A stretch of DNA of 20,205 nt from Gammaproteobacteria bacterium (GTDB lineage: Bacteria > Pseudomonadota > Gammaproteobacteria > GCA-001735895), in the NCBI GenBank assembly GCA_029864065.1, contig JAOTUD010000004.1, forward strand, positions 1 through 20,205, written 5' to 3'. The notes under the pieces were generated by a model. The model had not been told where the DNA came from and did not search any database. It was given only the letters and a program-made list of their open reading frames with translations. Of this stretch, positions 8,375 to 15,449 are shown in pieces. Positions within the stretch are counted from its first letter, which is position 1; the number at the start of each line of letters is the position of its first letter. Made by a program: the position numbers and the translations under genes.

Positions 8375-8402
8375 GATGGGTCCACGGGTTTGGCGAACCG
8401 CG

Positions 8403-8411
8403 ATTATAACA
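8403..8411 (-). promoter_or_regulatory. Extended -10 promoter for ppc
   Basis: On the minus strand the sequence reads TGTTATAAT, a perfect TGN-TATAAT extended -10 element. No good -35 lies 17 bases upstream, which is typical of this promoter class. Transcription would start near 8396 and leave a leader of about 22 bases before the ATG at 8374. Confidence 0.6.
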
Positions 8412-8521
8412 AAGCCGCGCCCGGGCCTTGTCGTAAATCCGCATGCGGGAAATGCTACGACGCCCCGGCGATTGCGCGATCGCGCTGGCTTTGCCGCGAT
8501 GCCTGCGGTATAAAACCGGGC

Positions 8522-9985
8522 ATGTTGCTTTACTCTCCAGAGTCCGTCTACCAGCTCGACAGGGCCGCGGTAAGCCGCGACGGCTATAGCGAAATCGAAT
8601 TGATGCAGCGCGCCGGGCGCTGCGTCTGGCGAGCGTTGCAGGCGCGCTGGCCGGGCGTCGAACGGATCACCGTGTTTGCCGGCTCCGGCAACAATGGCGG
8701 CGACGCCTTCGTGGTAGCGCTGAACGCGCGCGCGCAGGGCATCGGGGTGCAGCTGCTGGTGCAGGGGGACCTGGCGAAACAGAGCGCCACATCGCGGCAT
8801 TTCACGACGCTGTGGCAACAGGCGGGCGGGCAAATCGAAGCCTGGCAGGGGCAGGCGCTGAGCGGGGAGGTCGTCGTCGACGGCTTGCTTGGCATCGGTC
8901 TGCAACGCGAGCTGAATCAGGAATGGCAGCAATTGATTGCTGCGCTAAACAGCCATCCGGGACCGCGGGTGGCGATCGACATACCGTCCGGCCTCAACGG
9001 GCTGACCGGCAAGCCACAGCCGGTGGCGGTCAGCGCGCAATTGACGGTTACCTTCATCGGCGCGAAGACCGGGCAATATCTCGCCGACGGGCCGGATTAC
9101 TGCGGCGAGCTGGTGTTCGAAGACCTCGGCGTATCGCGTGCCGCGCGCGACGGAATTGTCGCGCAATTGCATACCATCGAATGCTGCCGCCTGCCGGCGC
9201 CGCGGCGGCGCAATACGCACAAGAATCATTACGGAAACCTGCTCATCGTCGGCGGTGACCAGGGCATGAGCGGCGCGGTCGCGCTGGCCGCGCGCGCCGC
9301 GTTACGCGCCGGCGCCGGCCTCGTCACCGCGCTGGTGCACCCCGAGTGTCGCAACAACCTGGCGGTGTTCCCGGAAGTCATGACGCTTGGCTGGGAGGCG
9401 CTCGAAAGCAGATTGCCGCAGGCCAGCGTGATCGTCGTCGGTCCGGGTCTCGGCGATAGCAAGGACGCGTTGCATTGCCTGCAGCTCATCGGGCGGGCGT
9501 CGCAGCCGATGGTGGTGGATGCGAGCGCGCTCAACGCCGACTTTCTGCAGTCGCTGAAGTCCGAGCAGGTGGTGATTACACCGCATCCCGGCGAAGCCGC
9601 CGCGTTGTTGAACAGCAGCGGCGCGCAGGTGCAGGCAGACCGGCTCGCCGCCAGCGCGGCGCTTGCCGCAACCTTCGGCGCGACCTGCGTGCTGAAAGGT
9701 TGCGGCACCCTGGTCGCGCAGGCGGGATCGCCGACGGCGATCAATACCCGCGGCAATCCGGGTATGGCCAGCGCCGGCATGGGGGACGTGCTTGCGGGCA
9801 TCATTGCCGCGCTGATTGGACAGGGATTGCCGCCATTCGAGGCCGCGTGTTCGGCGGTATTGATGCATGCGCTGTGCGCCGAGGATTTCAGCGCCGACCA
9901 GGACCAGGTCGGATTGATTGCCGGGGATATCATCGAGCGCATCCCGCGGGTCGTCAGGCAGCAGCGGGATCCGCGCCAGTCATAA
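8522..9985 (+). CDS. nnr: Bifunctional NAD(P)HX epimerase / NAD(P)HX dehydratase
   Basis: This repairs hydrated, inactive NADH and NADPH. The N-terminal YjeF_N domain (about 1-215) interconverts R and S hydrates, and the C-terminal carbohydrate-kinase-like domain (about 225-487) dehydrates the S form using a nucleotide. The N-half shows FAGSGNNGGDAFVVAL, VVDGLLGIGLQREL and AIDIPSGLNGLTGKP. The C-half shows NHYGNLLIVGGDQGMSGA, VVGPGLG, ITPHPGEAAALL and AGMGDVLAGI. The 487-residue length is normal for the fusion. I chose ATG 8522 (MLLYSPESVYQLD) because it aligns with the family start; the frame is open to 8348, but that part is odd and Cys-rich. A TATAAA at 8509-8514 is so close to the ATG that any transcript from it would be almost leaderless. 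The motif usually written DADALN is DASALN here. The stop is 1 base before the tsaE start. Confidence 0.95.
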   Translation: MLLYSPESVYQLDRAAVSRDGYSEIELMQRAGRCVWRALQARWPGVERITVFAGSGNNGGDAFVVALNARAQGIGVQLLVQGDLAKQSATSRHFTTLWQQAGGQIEAWQGQALSGEVVVDGLLGIGLQRELNQEWQQLIAALNSHPGPRVAIDIPSGLNGLTGKPQPVAVSAQLTVTFIGAKTGQYLADGPDYCGELVFEDLGVSRAARDGIVAQLHTIECCRLPAPRRRNTHKNHYGNLLIVGGDQGMSGAVALAARAALRAGAGLVTALVHPECRNNLAVFPEVMTLGWEALESRLPQASVIVVGPGLGDSKDALHCLQLIGRASQPMVVDASALNADFLQSLKSEQVVITPHPGEAAALLNSSGAQVQADRLAASAALAATFGATCVLKGCGTLVAQAGSPTAINTRGNPGMASAGMGDVLAGIIAALIGQGLPPFEAACSAVLMHALCAEDFSADQDQVGLIAGDIIERIPRVVRQQRDPRQS

Positions 9986-9986
9986 C

Positions 9987-10439
9987 GTGCTGATTCGCGA
10001 TGAAAAACAGATGCGAGACCTCGGCGCCAGGCTGATTGCGGCCTGCGCTCATGGCGGCGTGATCACGCTGCAAGGGGAACTCGGTGCCGGCAAAACGACG
10101 CTGGTGCGCGGGGCGCTGGAGGCCGAGGGGATTAGCGGCGGTATTCGCAGCCCTACCTACACCCTGGTCGAGTATTACCCGCTCGACCGGTTTGCCGTGG
10201 CCCATTTCGATCTTTACCGCCTGGCCGATCCCGAAGAGCTCGAATATCTCGGCTACCGCGACTACCTGAATGCGCAGACCCTGTGCCTGATCGAGTGGCC
10301 GCAGCGCGCCGCCGGGTACCTGCAGTCGACCGATCTCGAGATAGAGATCGGCTACGATCCCGCGGGCCGACGGGTTGACCTGCGGGCAAAAACCGACTGG
10401 GGCAGGGAGCTGATTTCTGCGATATCGCGACCGGATTAG
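9987..10439 (+). CDS. tsaE: tRNA t6A37 threonylcarbamoyltransferase complex ATPase TsaE
   Basis: TsaE is the small ATPase that, with TsaB and TsaD, installs threonylcarbamoyladenosine at position 37 of ANN-decoding tRNAs. The 150-residue product matches the family length and has all the hallmarks: Walker A GELGAGKTT (about 30-38), the SPTYTLVE switch (about 55-62), HFDLYRLADPEELEYLG and the LIEWPQR strand. I chose the GTG at 9987, one base after the nnr stop, because it places the N-terminus where E. coli TsaE starts. The frame stays open to 9918, but that extension lies wholly inside nnr and resembles nothing. ATG at 10011 is an alternative that would trim eight residues. The 1-base spacing implies translational coupling with nnr. 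Confidence 0.95.
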   Translation: MLIRDEKQMRDLGARLIAACAHGGVITLQGELGAGKTTLVRGALEAEGISGGIRSPTYTLVEYYPLDRFAVAHFDLYRLADPEELEYLGYRDYLNAQTLCLIEWPQRAAGYLQSTDLEIEIGYDPAGRRVDLRAKTDWGRELISAISRPD

Positions 10440-10503
10440 CCGCTGTTCTTCAGTTTTGTTTTAAGAAGAACCAGTATCTAGTTAATAAATATAGAAAAAA
10501 CCG

Positions 10504-10532
10504 TTGATTTTTTTCTGCGATTTAACTATAAA
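10504..10532 (+). promoter_or_regulatory. Sigma-70-like promoter for the amidase gene
   Basis: TTGATT (10504-10509) and TATAAA (10527-10532) are separated by exactly 17 bases in an AT-rich stretch. This predicts transcription from about 10539, 26 bases before the GTG start. It is among the best promoter matches in the window and separates amiC from the nnr-tsaE pair. Confidence 0.6.
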
Positions 10533-10551
10533 TACCCTTCAGGTAAGGGTA
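10533..10551 (+). promoter_or_regulatory. Perfect inverted repeat over the amiC start site and ribosome site
   Basis: TACCCTT (10533-10539) and AAGGGTA (10545-10551) are perfect complements around CAGGT. The repeat directly follows the predicted -10 and covers the likely transcription start. Its right arm contains AAGGG, the only recognisable ribosome site before the GTG at 10565. It could be an operator, or a hairpin that hides the ribosome site in longer transcripts. Confidence 0.5.
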
Positions 10552-10564
10552 AAAAGCAAGAATC

Positions 10565-11740
10565 GTGGACCCATTCTCCAAAGCCAGGCGCATTTTCATC
10601 AGGCGAATCTCCGGTTACGGACTTTCGCTCGCACTGCTGGCCGGAACAAAATCCGCGTTGTCGAAACCTCTGACCGCGCTGACCGGCATCCGCATTTCCG
10701 AATCGGCCGAAGACCATACCCGCGTCGTATTCGATCTCAGCGGCGAATTCGAGCACCGGTTGTTTACTCTCGCGGATCCGAATCGCGTGGTAATCGATCT
10801 GTTCGACACCCGCGAGAGCGACGCAATCGAAATCAGCCGCACGAGTACCAACCTGATGGGCGGTATCCGCTCGGCGAGCAAGGATAACGGACGCCTGCGC
10901 GTGGTGCTGGACATGCAGGGCAAAGTGCGCCCGCGCAGTTTCGCATTGAAGCCCGACGGCAAGTCGGGGCATCGGCTGGTCGTCGACCTGCATGCGACCA
11001 ACATGAGCCCGACCCCGATCAAGACCAGCCAGGAAGAGCGCAACAAGCGCAAGGATGAATTCGTCATAGCCCTCGATCCGGGTCACGGCGGTCGCGACCC
11101 GGGCGCGATCGGCAAGAAGGGCACGCGCGAGAAGGATGTCACCCTGTCGGTCGCCAGGAAAATGAAAAACCTTATCAATCGCACCCCGGGTTACCGCGCG
11201 ATACTGACCCGCGAAGGGGATCGTTTCATCACGCTGCGCAATCGCGTCAAGAAAGCGCGCGAGGCCGAGGCCGATATATTCGTGTCGCTGCACGCGGATT
11301 CGTTCCACAGCCCGAGCGTCAAGGGCGCGTCGGTTTACGCGCTGTCGCTGAGCGGGGCGAGTTCTGAAGCCGCCCGCTGGATTGCGCAAAAGGAAAACGC
11401 GTCGGACCTGATCGGCGGTATCAGCCTCGACGACAAGGATGACCTGATCGCGTCGGTATTGCTCGACCTGTCGCAGACCGCGACGATTCAGGACAGCCTG
11501 GAACTGGGTTCGAACGTGCTCGAGAATATCGGCAAGGTTTCGAAGCTCAATCATCCCCAGGTGCAGCAGGCCGGTTTCGCGGTTTTGAAGGCGCCGGATA
11601 TGCCGTCGATACTGATCGAAACCGCTTTCCTGTCAAATCCGGGCGAGGAAAAGAAACTGCGCAATCCCAAGCACCAGCACAAGCTCGCCAAGGCGGTTTT
11701 CTCCGGAATTCGGAACCACCTGCAGAATCGCCAGGCCTAG
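10565..11740 (+). CDS. amiC: N-acetylmuramoyl-L-alanine amidase with AMIN domain (AmiC/AmiB type)
   Basis: This periplasmic zinc amidase cuts the amide bond between N-acetylmuramic acid and the stem peptide, splitting septal peptidoglycan so daughter cells separate. The 391-residue product has an N-terminal export signal containing RRIFIRR followed by a hydrophobic run. That fits the Tat consensus, as in E. coli AmiC. An AMIN targeting domain (about 37-145) and an Amidase_3 domain (about 165-388) follow. Probable zinc and catalytic residues are His174 (DPGHGG), Glu189 (TREKDV), His243 (SLHAD) and Glu352 (LIETAFLSN). The acidic helix near 285-311 corresponds to the autoinhibitory helix relieved by LytM activators such as EnvC or NlpD in this family. 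No LysM is present. The start is GTG, with AAGGG rather far upstream. Naming it amiC rather than amiB rests on the Tat signal. Confidence 0.93.
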   Translation: MDPFSKARRIFIRRISGYGLSLALLAGTKSALSKPLTALTGIRISESAEDHTRVVFDLSGEFEHRLFTLADPNRVVIDLFDTRESDAIEISRTSTNLMGGIRSASKDNGRLRVVLDMQGKVRPRSFALKPDGKSGHRLVVDLHATNMSPTPIKTSQEERNKRKDEFVIALDPGHGGRDPGAIGKKGTREKDVTLSVARKMKNLINRTPGYRAILTREGDRFITLRNRVKKAREAEADIFVSLHADSFHSPSVKGASVYALSLSGASSEAARWIAQKENASDLIGGISLDDKDDLIASVLLDLSQTATIQDSLELGSNVLENIGKVSKLNHPQVQQAGFAVLKAPDMPSILIETAFLSNPGEEKKLRNPKHQHKLAKAVFSGIRNHLQNRQA

Positions 11741-11849
11741 CCTGAATACTGCGCCAGCCGGTCTCGGGATCTGGTCCAGGCGGCTGCGGTTGCAGCCTGT
11801 GAAGCCGGACGTTCGGCGCAACCGTCCCGCGTCGGCATCCGGATACCGG

Positions 11850-12455
11850 TTAGTCCGTTCCCCCATCCCCGATAAATTTTCTGACCGCGGCTAGATAGTC
11901 GGGAAAATCGACGATATCGTTATGCGCGGCGCCTGCGACCATCCGGTAGTCGACCGGCGCGCGGGTGAAACTTGGCTTCAGCGCCAGCGTATGCGGCAGC
12001 TTGATTTCACGATCGTATTCAGCTCTGGTGATCAGCACCGGGATGCGGATATACCCGGCTACCGCGGCTGAGTCGAAGCGGTTCTCGATCAGGTAGCGCA
12101 CCGGAAACATCGAGTATATTTTCTGCGCGTCCTCGGCGATGCTGTCATAGGGCGTCAGCAAAACCAGCTTTTGCAAAGGCCGTCTCGAAGCGAGGTACAC
12201 GGCAACGCCGCTGCCGACGCTGCGGCCGTAGGCGATAATCGAGTCGTGTTTTTCGATCAGCCGATCGTAGATCGCCAGCGCATCCGAAAACAGCCCGGGC
12301 TCGCTGGGACTGCCGGCGCATTTGCCATAACCGCGGTAATTGAACAGGTAGGCGCTGTAATCGCGAAAAACGTCTTCGAAAAATTCCTGGCGATGCGTTA
12401 CCAGCTCGGAATTACCGCCGAAATAGATCACCGCGCGTGGTTTGCCGGGGTTCAT
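11850..12455 (-). CDS. Alpha/beta hydrolase, catalytic part (frameshifted from its N-terminus)
   Basis: The 201-residue frame carries the core of a BEM46/YfhR-like serine hydrolase. It starts with strand AVIYFGGNSE and its oxyanion region, then FNYRGYGKCAGSPS. The nucleophile elbow is GRSVGSG (GxSxG), a probable acid lies in TRAEYDREI, and the catalytic His is in GAAHND. It lacks the membrane anchor and first strands normal for this family. These are encoded immediately upstream in another frame (12452-12628), ending in a TGA that overlaps this ATG as ATGA. The two pieces read as one protein if one base is restored near 12453-12457. I see a broken gene or a sequencing error as likelier than coupled translation of two fragments. 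The substrate is unknown. It ends convergent to amiC, with 109 bases between and no clear terminator. Confidence 0.8.
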   Translation of the reverse strand: MNPGKPRAVIYFGGNSELVTHRQEFFEDVFRDYSAYLFNYRGYGKCAGSPSEPGLFSDALAIYDRLIEKHDSIIAYGRSVGSGVAVYLASRRPLQKLVLLTPYDSIAEDAQKIYSMFPVRYLIENRFDSAAVAGYIRIPVLITRAEYDREIKLPHTLALKPSFTRAPVDYRMVAGAAHNDIVDFPDYLAAVRKFIGDGGTD

Positions 12456-12628
12456 ACCCAGCCATGCAGGCGGATTTCATGGTTGTCGACGACGACCTCC
12501 TCGCCGACAAAATCGGGATCTACCCGCAGCGGAAAGTAAATCAACCTGCGCTGATAGAGATGCAGAAACACGGCCATCAGCAAATAAATGCCGATCAGTA
12601 CCGGGATCATGGAAACGATTTCTTGCAT
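12452..12628 (-). pseudogene. N-terminal piece of the alpha/beta hydrolase (membrane anchor), separated by a frameshift
   Basis: From ATG 12628 a 58-residue frame reads as an uncleaved membrane anchor (MIPVLIGIYLLMAVFLHLY), then QRRLIYFPLRVDPDF, which resembles the short segment after the anchor in YfhR-like hydrolases. It continues as VVVDNHEIRLHGWV and stops at TGA 12452-12454. In intact relatives this is directly followed by the first catalytic strand, which here begins in the next frame (NPGKPRAVIYFGG). The combined product would be about 258-260 residues, close to normal size. It is probably not an independent small protein. The ATG at 12610, six codons in, is an alternative start. Confidence 0.7.
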
Positions 12629-12631
12629 GGC

Positions 12632-12660
12632 GAAATTTCATAATCCCGAGCGGAAATTTC
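12632..12660. repeat. Two identical GAAATTTC palindromes 21 bases apart in a divergent intergenic region
   Basis: GAAATTTC occurs at 12632-12639 and again at 12653-12660. Each copy is a perfect 8-base palindrome, and their starts are exactly 21 bases apart, two turns of DNA. They lie between the divergent hydrolase and transaldolase genes. This is the geometry of paired operator sites for a dimeric regulator, though no regulator is identified. Confidence 0.45.
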
Positions 12661-12715
12661 TGTTATTCTCTGCGTCGTTAATTTGACCGCCCCAATAGTA
12701 CTCAAGCATCGATCC

Positions 12716-13663
12716 ATGAACAAACTAGACCAGTTGAAATCAATAACCCAGGTTGTCGCCGATACCGGCGACCTGGACGCAATCGTTAAGTACCAGCCGC
12801 AGGATGCGACGACCAACCCGTCGCTTTTGCTCAAGGCGGCCGATCTGCCGCGTTACCAGCCGTTGCTCGACGAGGCACAACGCCGCGGCCGCGAGCAGGG
12901 CGGCAGCCCGGCCTCGCGCGCGGCCGCGGCCTGCGACTACCTGGCGGTCAGCATTGGACTCGAGATTCAGAAGATAGTGCCCGGCCGGGTATCGACCGAG
13001 GTCGATGCGCGTCTCTCCTTCGACCGCAATGCGACCATTGCGCGCGCGCGGCGCATCATCGATCTTTACGAAGGCCGGGGCAGCAATCGCAACCGGGTGC
13101 TGATCAAGATCGCGTCGACCTGGGAAGGCATTCAGGCGGCACGCGAGCTCGAACAGGACGGTATCAACTGCAACCTGACCCTGTTGTTCAACTTTGCGCA
13201 GGCGGCAGCCTGTGCCGAAAGCGGCGTGTACCTGATATCTCCTTTCGTCGGACGCATACTCGACTGGCACCTGGCCGCAACCGGGCAGTCGGCGATCAGC
13301 CCCGAACAGGATCCGGGGGTGCGCTCGGTGTCCCGCATCTACCGGTATTACAAGCAGCATGGCTTCAACACGTTGGTGATGGGCGCAAGTTTCCGCAATA
13401 CCGGCCAGATCGAACAGCTGGCGGGCTGCGACCGGTTGACCATCAGCCCGCAGTTGATGCAGCAACTTGCCGCCGATAATTCGCGACTGGTGCGCAAGCT
13501 GGTTCCGGAGCAGGGTGTCATTAGCGAAGAAAAAATCAGCCTGGAGGAAAAATCGTTTCGCTGGATGATGAACGAGGACGCGATGGCCACCGAAAAACTG
13601 GCCGAGGGAATCCGCCTGTTTACCCGTGACCAGGAGAAGCTGGAAGCGCGCCTGGTAGCCTGA
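12716..13663 (+). CDS. tal: Transaldolase (TalA/TalB type)
   Basis: This pentose-phosphate enzyme moves a dihydroxyacetone unit between sedoheptulose 7-phosphate and glyceraldehyde 3-phosphate through a lysine Schiff base. The 315-residue product is close to E. coli TalB (317) throughout. It has VVADTGD (Asp16), YQPQDATTNPSL, VPGRVSTEVDARLSFD, the Schiff-base lysine in LIKIASTWEG (Lys131), GINCNLTLLF, LISPFVGRILDW, VMGASFRNTGQI and AGCDRLTISP. I chose ATG 12716, which aligns with the family start; the frame is open to a TTG at 12683. No clear ribosome site is visible. It ends 9 bases before mutL, so it probably shares that transcript. Transaldolase is not part of the nnr-hflC cluster in E. 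coli and appears to have been inserted, with the divergent hydrolase, between amiC and mutL. Confidence 0.96.
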   Translation: MNKLDQLKSITQVVADTGDLDAIVKYQPQDATTNPSLLLKAADLPRYQPLLDEAQRRGREQGGSPASRAAAACDYLAVSIGLEIQKIVPGRVSTEVDARLSFDRNATIARARRIIDLYEGRGSNRNRVLIKIASTWEGIQAARELEQDGINCNLTLLFNFAQAAACAESGVYLISPFVGRILDWHLAATGQSAISPEQDPGVRSVSRIYRYYKQHGFNTLVMGASFRNTGQIEQLAGCDRLTISPQLMQQLAADNSRLVRKLVPEQGVISEEKISLEEKSFRWMMNEDAMATEKLAEGIRLFTRDQEKLEARLVA

Positions 13664-13672
13664 AGCTTACCC

Positions 13673-15448
13673 TTGGCTCAGATCCATACCTTACCTTCAC
13701 ACCTGATTAACCAGATAGCCGCTGGCGAAGTCGTCGAGCGCCCTGCCTCGGTAGTCAAGGAACTCGTCGAGAACAGTCTCGACGCCGGCGCCGGCTCGAT
13801 CACGGTCGAAGTCGATGCCGGCGGCACCCGCCTGATACGGGTTAGCGATGACGGCTGCGGAATCGATCGCGATGAGCTCGGCGCCGCGTTGTCGCGCCAC
13901 GCGACCAGCAAGATTGCAAGCCTCGGGGACCTCGAAAACATCGCTTCGCTGGGGTTCCGCGGCGAGGCCTTGCCCAGCATAGCCTCGGTTTCGCGCCTGA
14001 GCCTGGTTTCGCGCCTGCAGTCTGCCGAATGCGCCTGGAGGATGCAGGCCCGGGACGATTCGAAACCGGTCCCGGATGCGTTGCCTCAGGGTACCCGGGT
14101 CGAGGTGCTGGAGCTGTTTTACAACGTGCCTGCCCGCAAAAAGTTCCTGCGCACCGAGCAAACCGAGTACAAGCACATCGAGGCGCTGTTCAAGAGCATG
14201 GCGCTGAGTCATCCCGCGGTTGCCTTCAGGCTGTTGCACAACCAGAAGGTGATTTACCAGCTGCCATCGGTGCGCACGGCAGAAGACCAGCGACGGCGAC
14301 TCGCGGCTATCTGCGGCAGGAGTTTTGCAGACAGCCTGGTCGAAATCGACGCCAGCGCCGATAACCTGCGGCTGACCGGCTGGGTCGCGTTGCCGACCTT
14401 TAATCGCAGCCAGGCAGACATGCAATATTTCTTCGTCAACCAGCGCATGGTGCGCGACAAGCTGCTCAATCACGCGGTCCGGCAGGCCTACCAGGATGTC
14501 CTGTTCCACGGCAGACACCCGGCCTATGTGCTGTCGCTGGCGATGGATGCGCGCGAACTCGACGTCAACGTGCACCCGCAGAAACACGAGGTGCGTTTTC
14601 GCAATTCGCGCGCGGTGCACGATTTCCTGTTCCGCAGCCTGCATCGGGCGCTGGCCCAGGTTCAGCCTGAACAGCAAATCGATTCCCCGGGATTCTCGCT
14701 GGCGGAAAGGTTCCGGCAGCCGGCGCCGCAGCAATCCGGGCTGGGTCTTTACCGCGCGGGATCGGCCGACCGCTCCGGGAAGGTGCAGGAACGGATGCAA
14801 ACCTACGCGGCGCTGTTGAATCCCCGATCCGGGCCGGACCCGGATCCGCGGGCGGATGAATCGATCCCGCCGCTGGGGTTCGCGATCGCGCAGTTGAAGG
14901 GGATCTACATACTCGCGGAAAACAGCGACGGCCTGATCGTGGTCGATATGCACGCCGCGCACGAGCGTATCGTTTACGAACGCATGAAGCAGAATGCCGA
15001 GGCAGAGGACGTGATCGCGCAGCCGCTGCTGGTGCCTGTCACGTTCAACGTCAGCCAGGCCGAAGGCGATCTGGTCGAGGAGAATACCGATTTTTTCAGC
15101 CATCTCGGTTTCCAGGTCGAGCGCCTGGGGCCGGAGCAAATCCGGGTGAGGGCCGTTCCCGCGCTGCTGAAAAATGCGGATAGCGAACAATTGCTGCGCG
15201 ACGTGCTCGCAGACCTGGTCGAGCACGGCCGTTCGCAGCGGGTGCAGGATTATCAGAACGAAATGCTTGCAACCATGGCCTGTCACGCGTCGGTGCGCGC
15301 CAATCGCCTGCTTTCGCTCGATGAAATGAACGCGCTGCTGCGCGATATCGAGCAGACCGAGCGCAGCGGGCAGTGCAATCACGGCCGCCCAACCTGGAAG
15401 CAGCTCAGCCTGGACCAGCTCGACAAGCTGTTTTTGCGCGGACAGTAG
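13673..15448 (+). CDS. mutL: DNA mismatch repair protein MutL, endonuclease-type
   Basis: MutL links mismatch recognition by MutS to strand incision. The 591-residue product has the GHKL ATPase motifs NQIAAGEVVERPASVVKELV, ENSLDAGA, DDGCGID and GFRGEALPSIASV, then the transducer domain (YNVPARKKFL, FFVNQRMVRD, VNVHPQKHEVRF), a variable linker and a C-terminal dimerisation domain. Unlike E. coli MutL, it keeps the metal-binding endonuclease motifs: DMHAAHERIVYE (about 425-436), ACHASVRA (Cys537, His538) and QCNHGRP (about 567-573). It should therefore nick DNA itself, as in Pseudomonas, and the organism should not need MutH. The start is TTG 13673. No later start keeps the conserved N-terminus intact. 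It ends 1 base before miaA starts. Confidence 0.96.
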   Translation: MAQIHTLPSHLINQIAAGEVVERPASVVKELVENSLDAGAGSITVEVDAGGTRLIRVSDDGCGIDRDELGAALSRHATSKIASLGDLENIASLGFRGEALPSIASVSRLSLVSRLQSAECAWRMQARDDSKPVPDALPQGTRVEVLELFYNVPARKKFLRTEQTEYKHIEALFKSMALSHPAVAFRLLHNQKVIYQLPSVRTAEDQRRRLAAICGRSFADSLVEIDASADNLRLTGWVALPTFNRSQADMQYFFVNQRMVRDKLLNHAVRQAYQDVLFHGRHPAYVLSLAMDARELDVNVHPQKHEVRFRNSRAVHDFLFRSLHRALAQVQPEQQIDSPGFSLAERFRQPAPQQSGLGLYRAGSADRSGKVQERMQTYAALLNPRSGPDPDPRADESIPPLGFAIAQLKGIYILAENSDGLIVVDMHAAHERIVYERMKQNAEAEDVIAQPLLVPVTFNVSQAEGDLVEENTDFFSHLGFQVERLGPEQIRVRAVPALLKNADSEQLLRDVLADLVEHGRSQRVQDYQNEMLATMACHASVRANRLLSLDEMNALLRDIEQTERSGQCNHGRPTWKQLSLDQLDKLFLRGQ

Positions 15449-15449
15449 C

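Noticed and set aside
8486..8514. TGGCTT-17-TATAAA as a promoter for nnr
   Set aside because: The -10 is good, but the -35 is very poor, and the transcript would begin about one base before the ATG. Possible as a leaderless start, but not supportable.
8348..8521. Cys-rich N-terminal extension of nnr
   Set aside because: It overlaps the ppc start region and is absent from the family. ATG 8522 gives the normal N-terminus.
8375..8932. N-terminal extension of the ppc frame
   Set aside because: It overlaps the nnr gene and the ppc promoter and has no similarity to PEP carboxylase. ATG 8374 matches the family start.
10445..10471. GTTCTTC...GAAGAAC inverted repeat after tsaE as a terminator
   Set aside because: Seven AT-rich pairs with a 13-base loop and no T-run directly after; too weak to call.
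11776..11802. GC-rich hairpin between amiC and the hydrolase as a terminator
   Set aside because: Six pairs (GGCTGC/GCAGCC) with a tetraloop but no following T-run on either strand.
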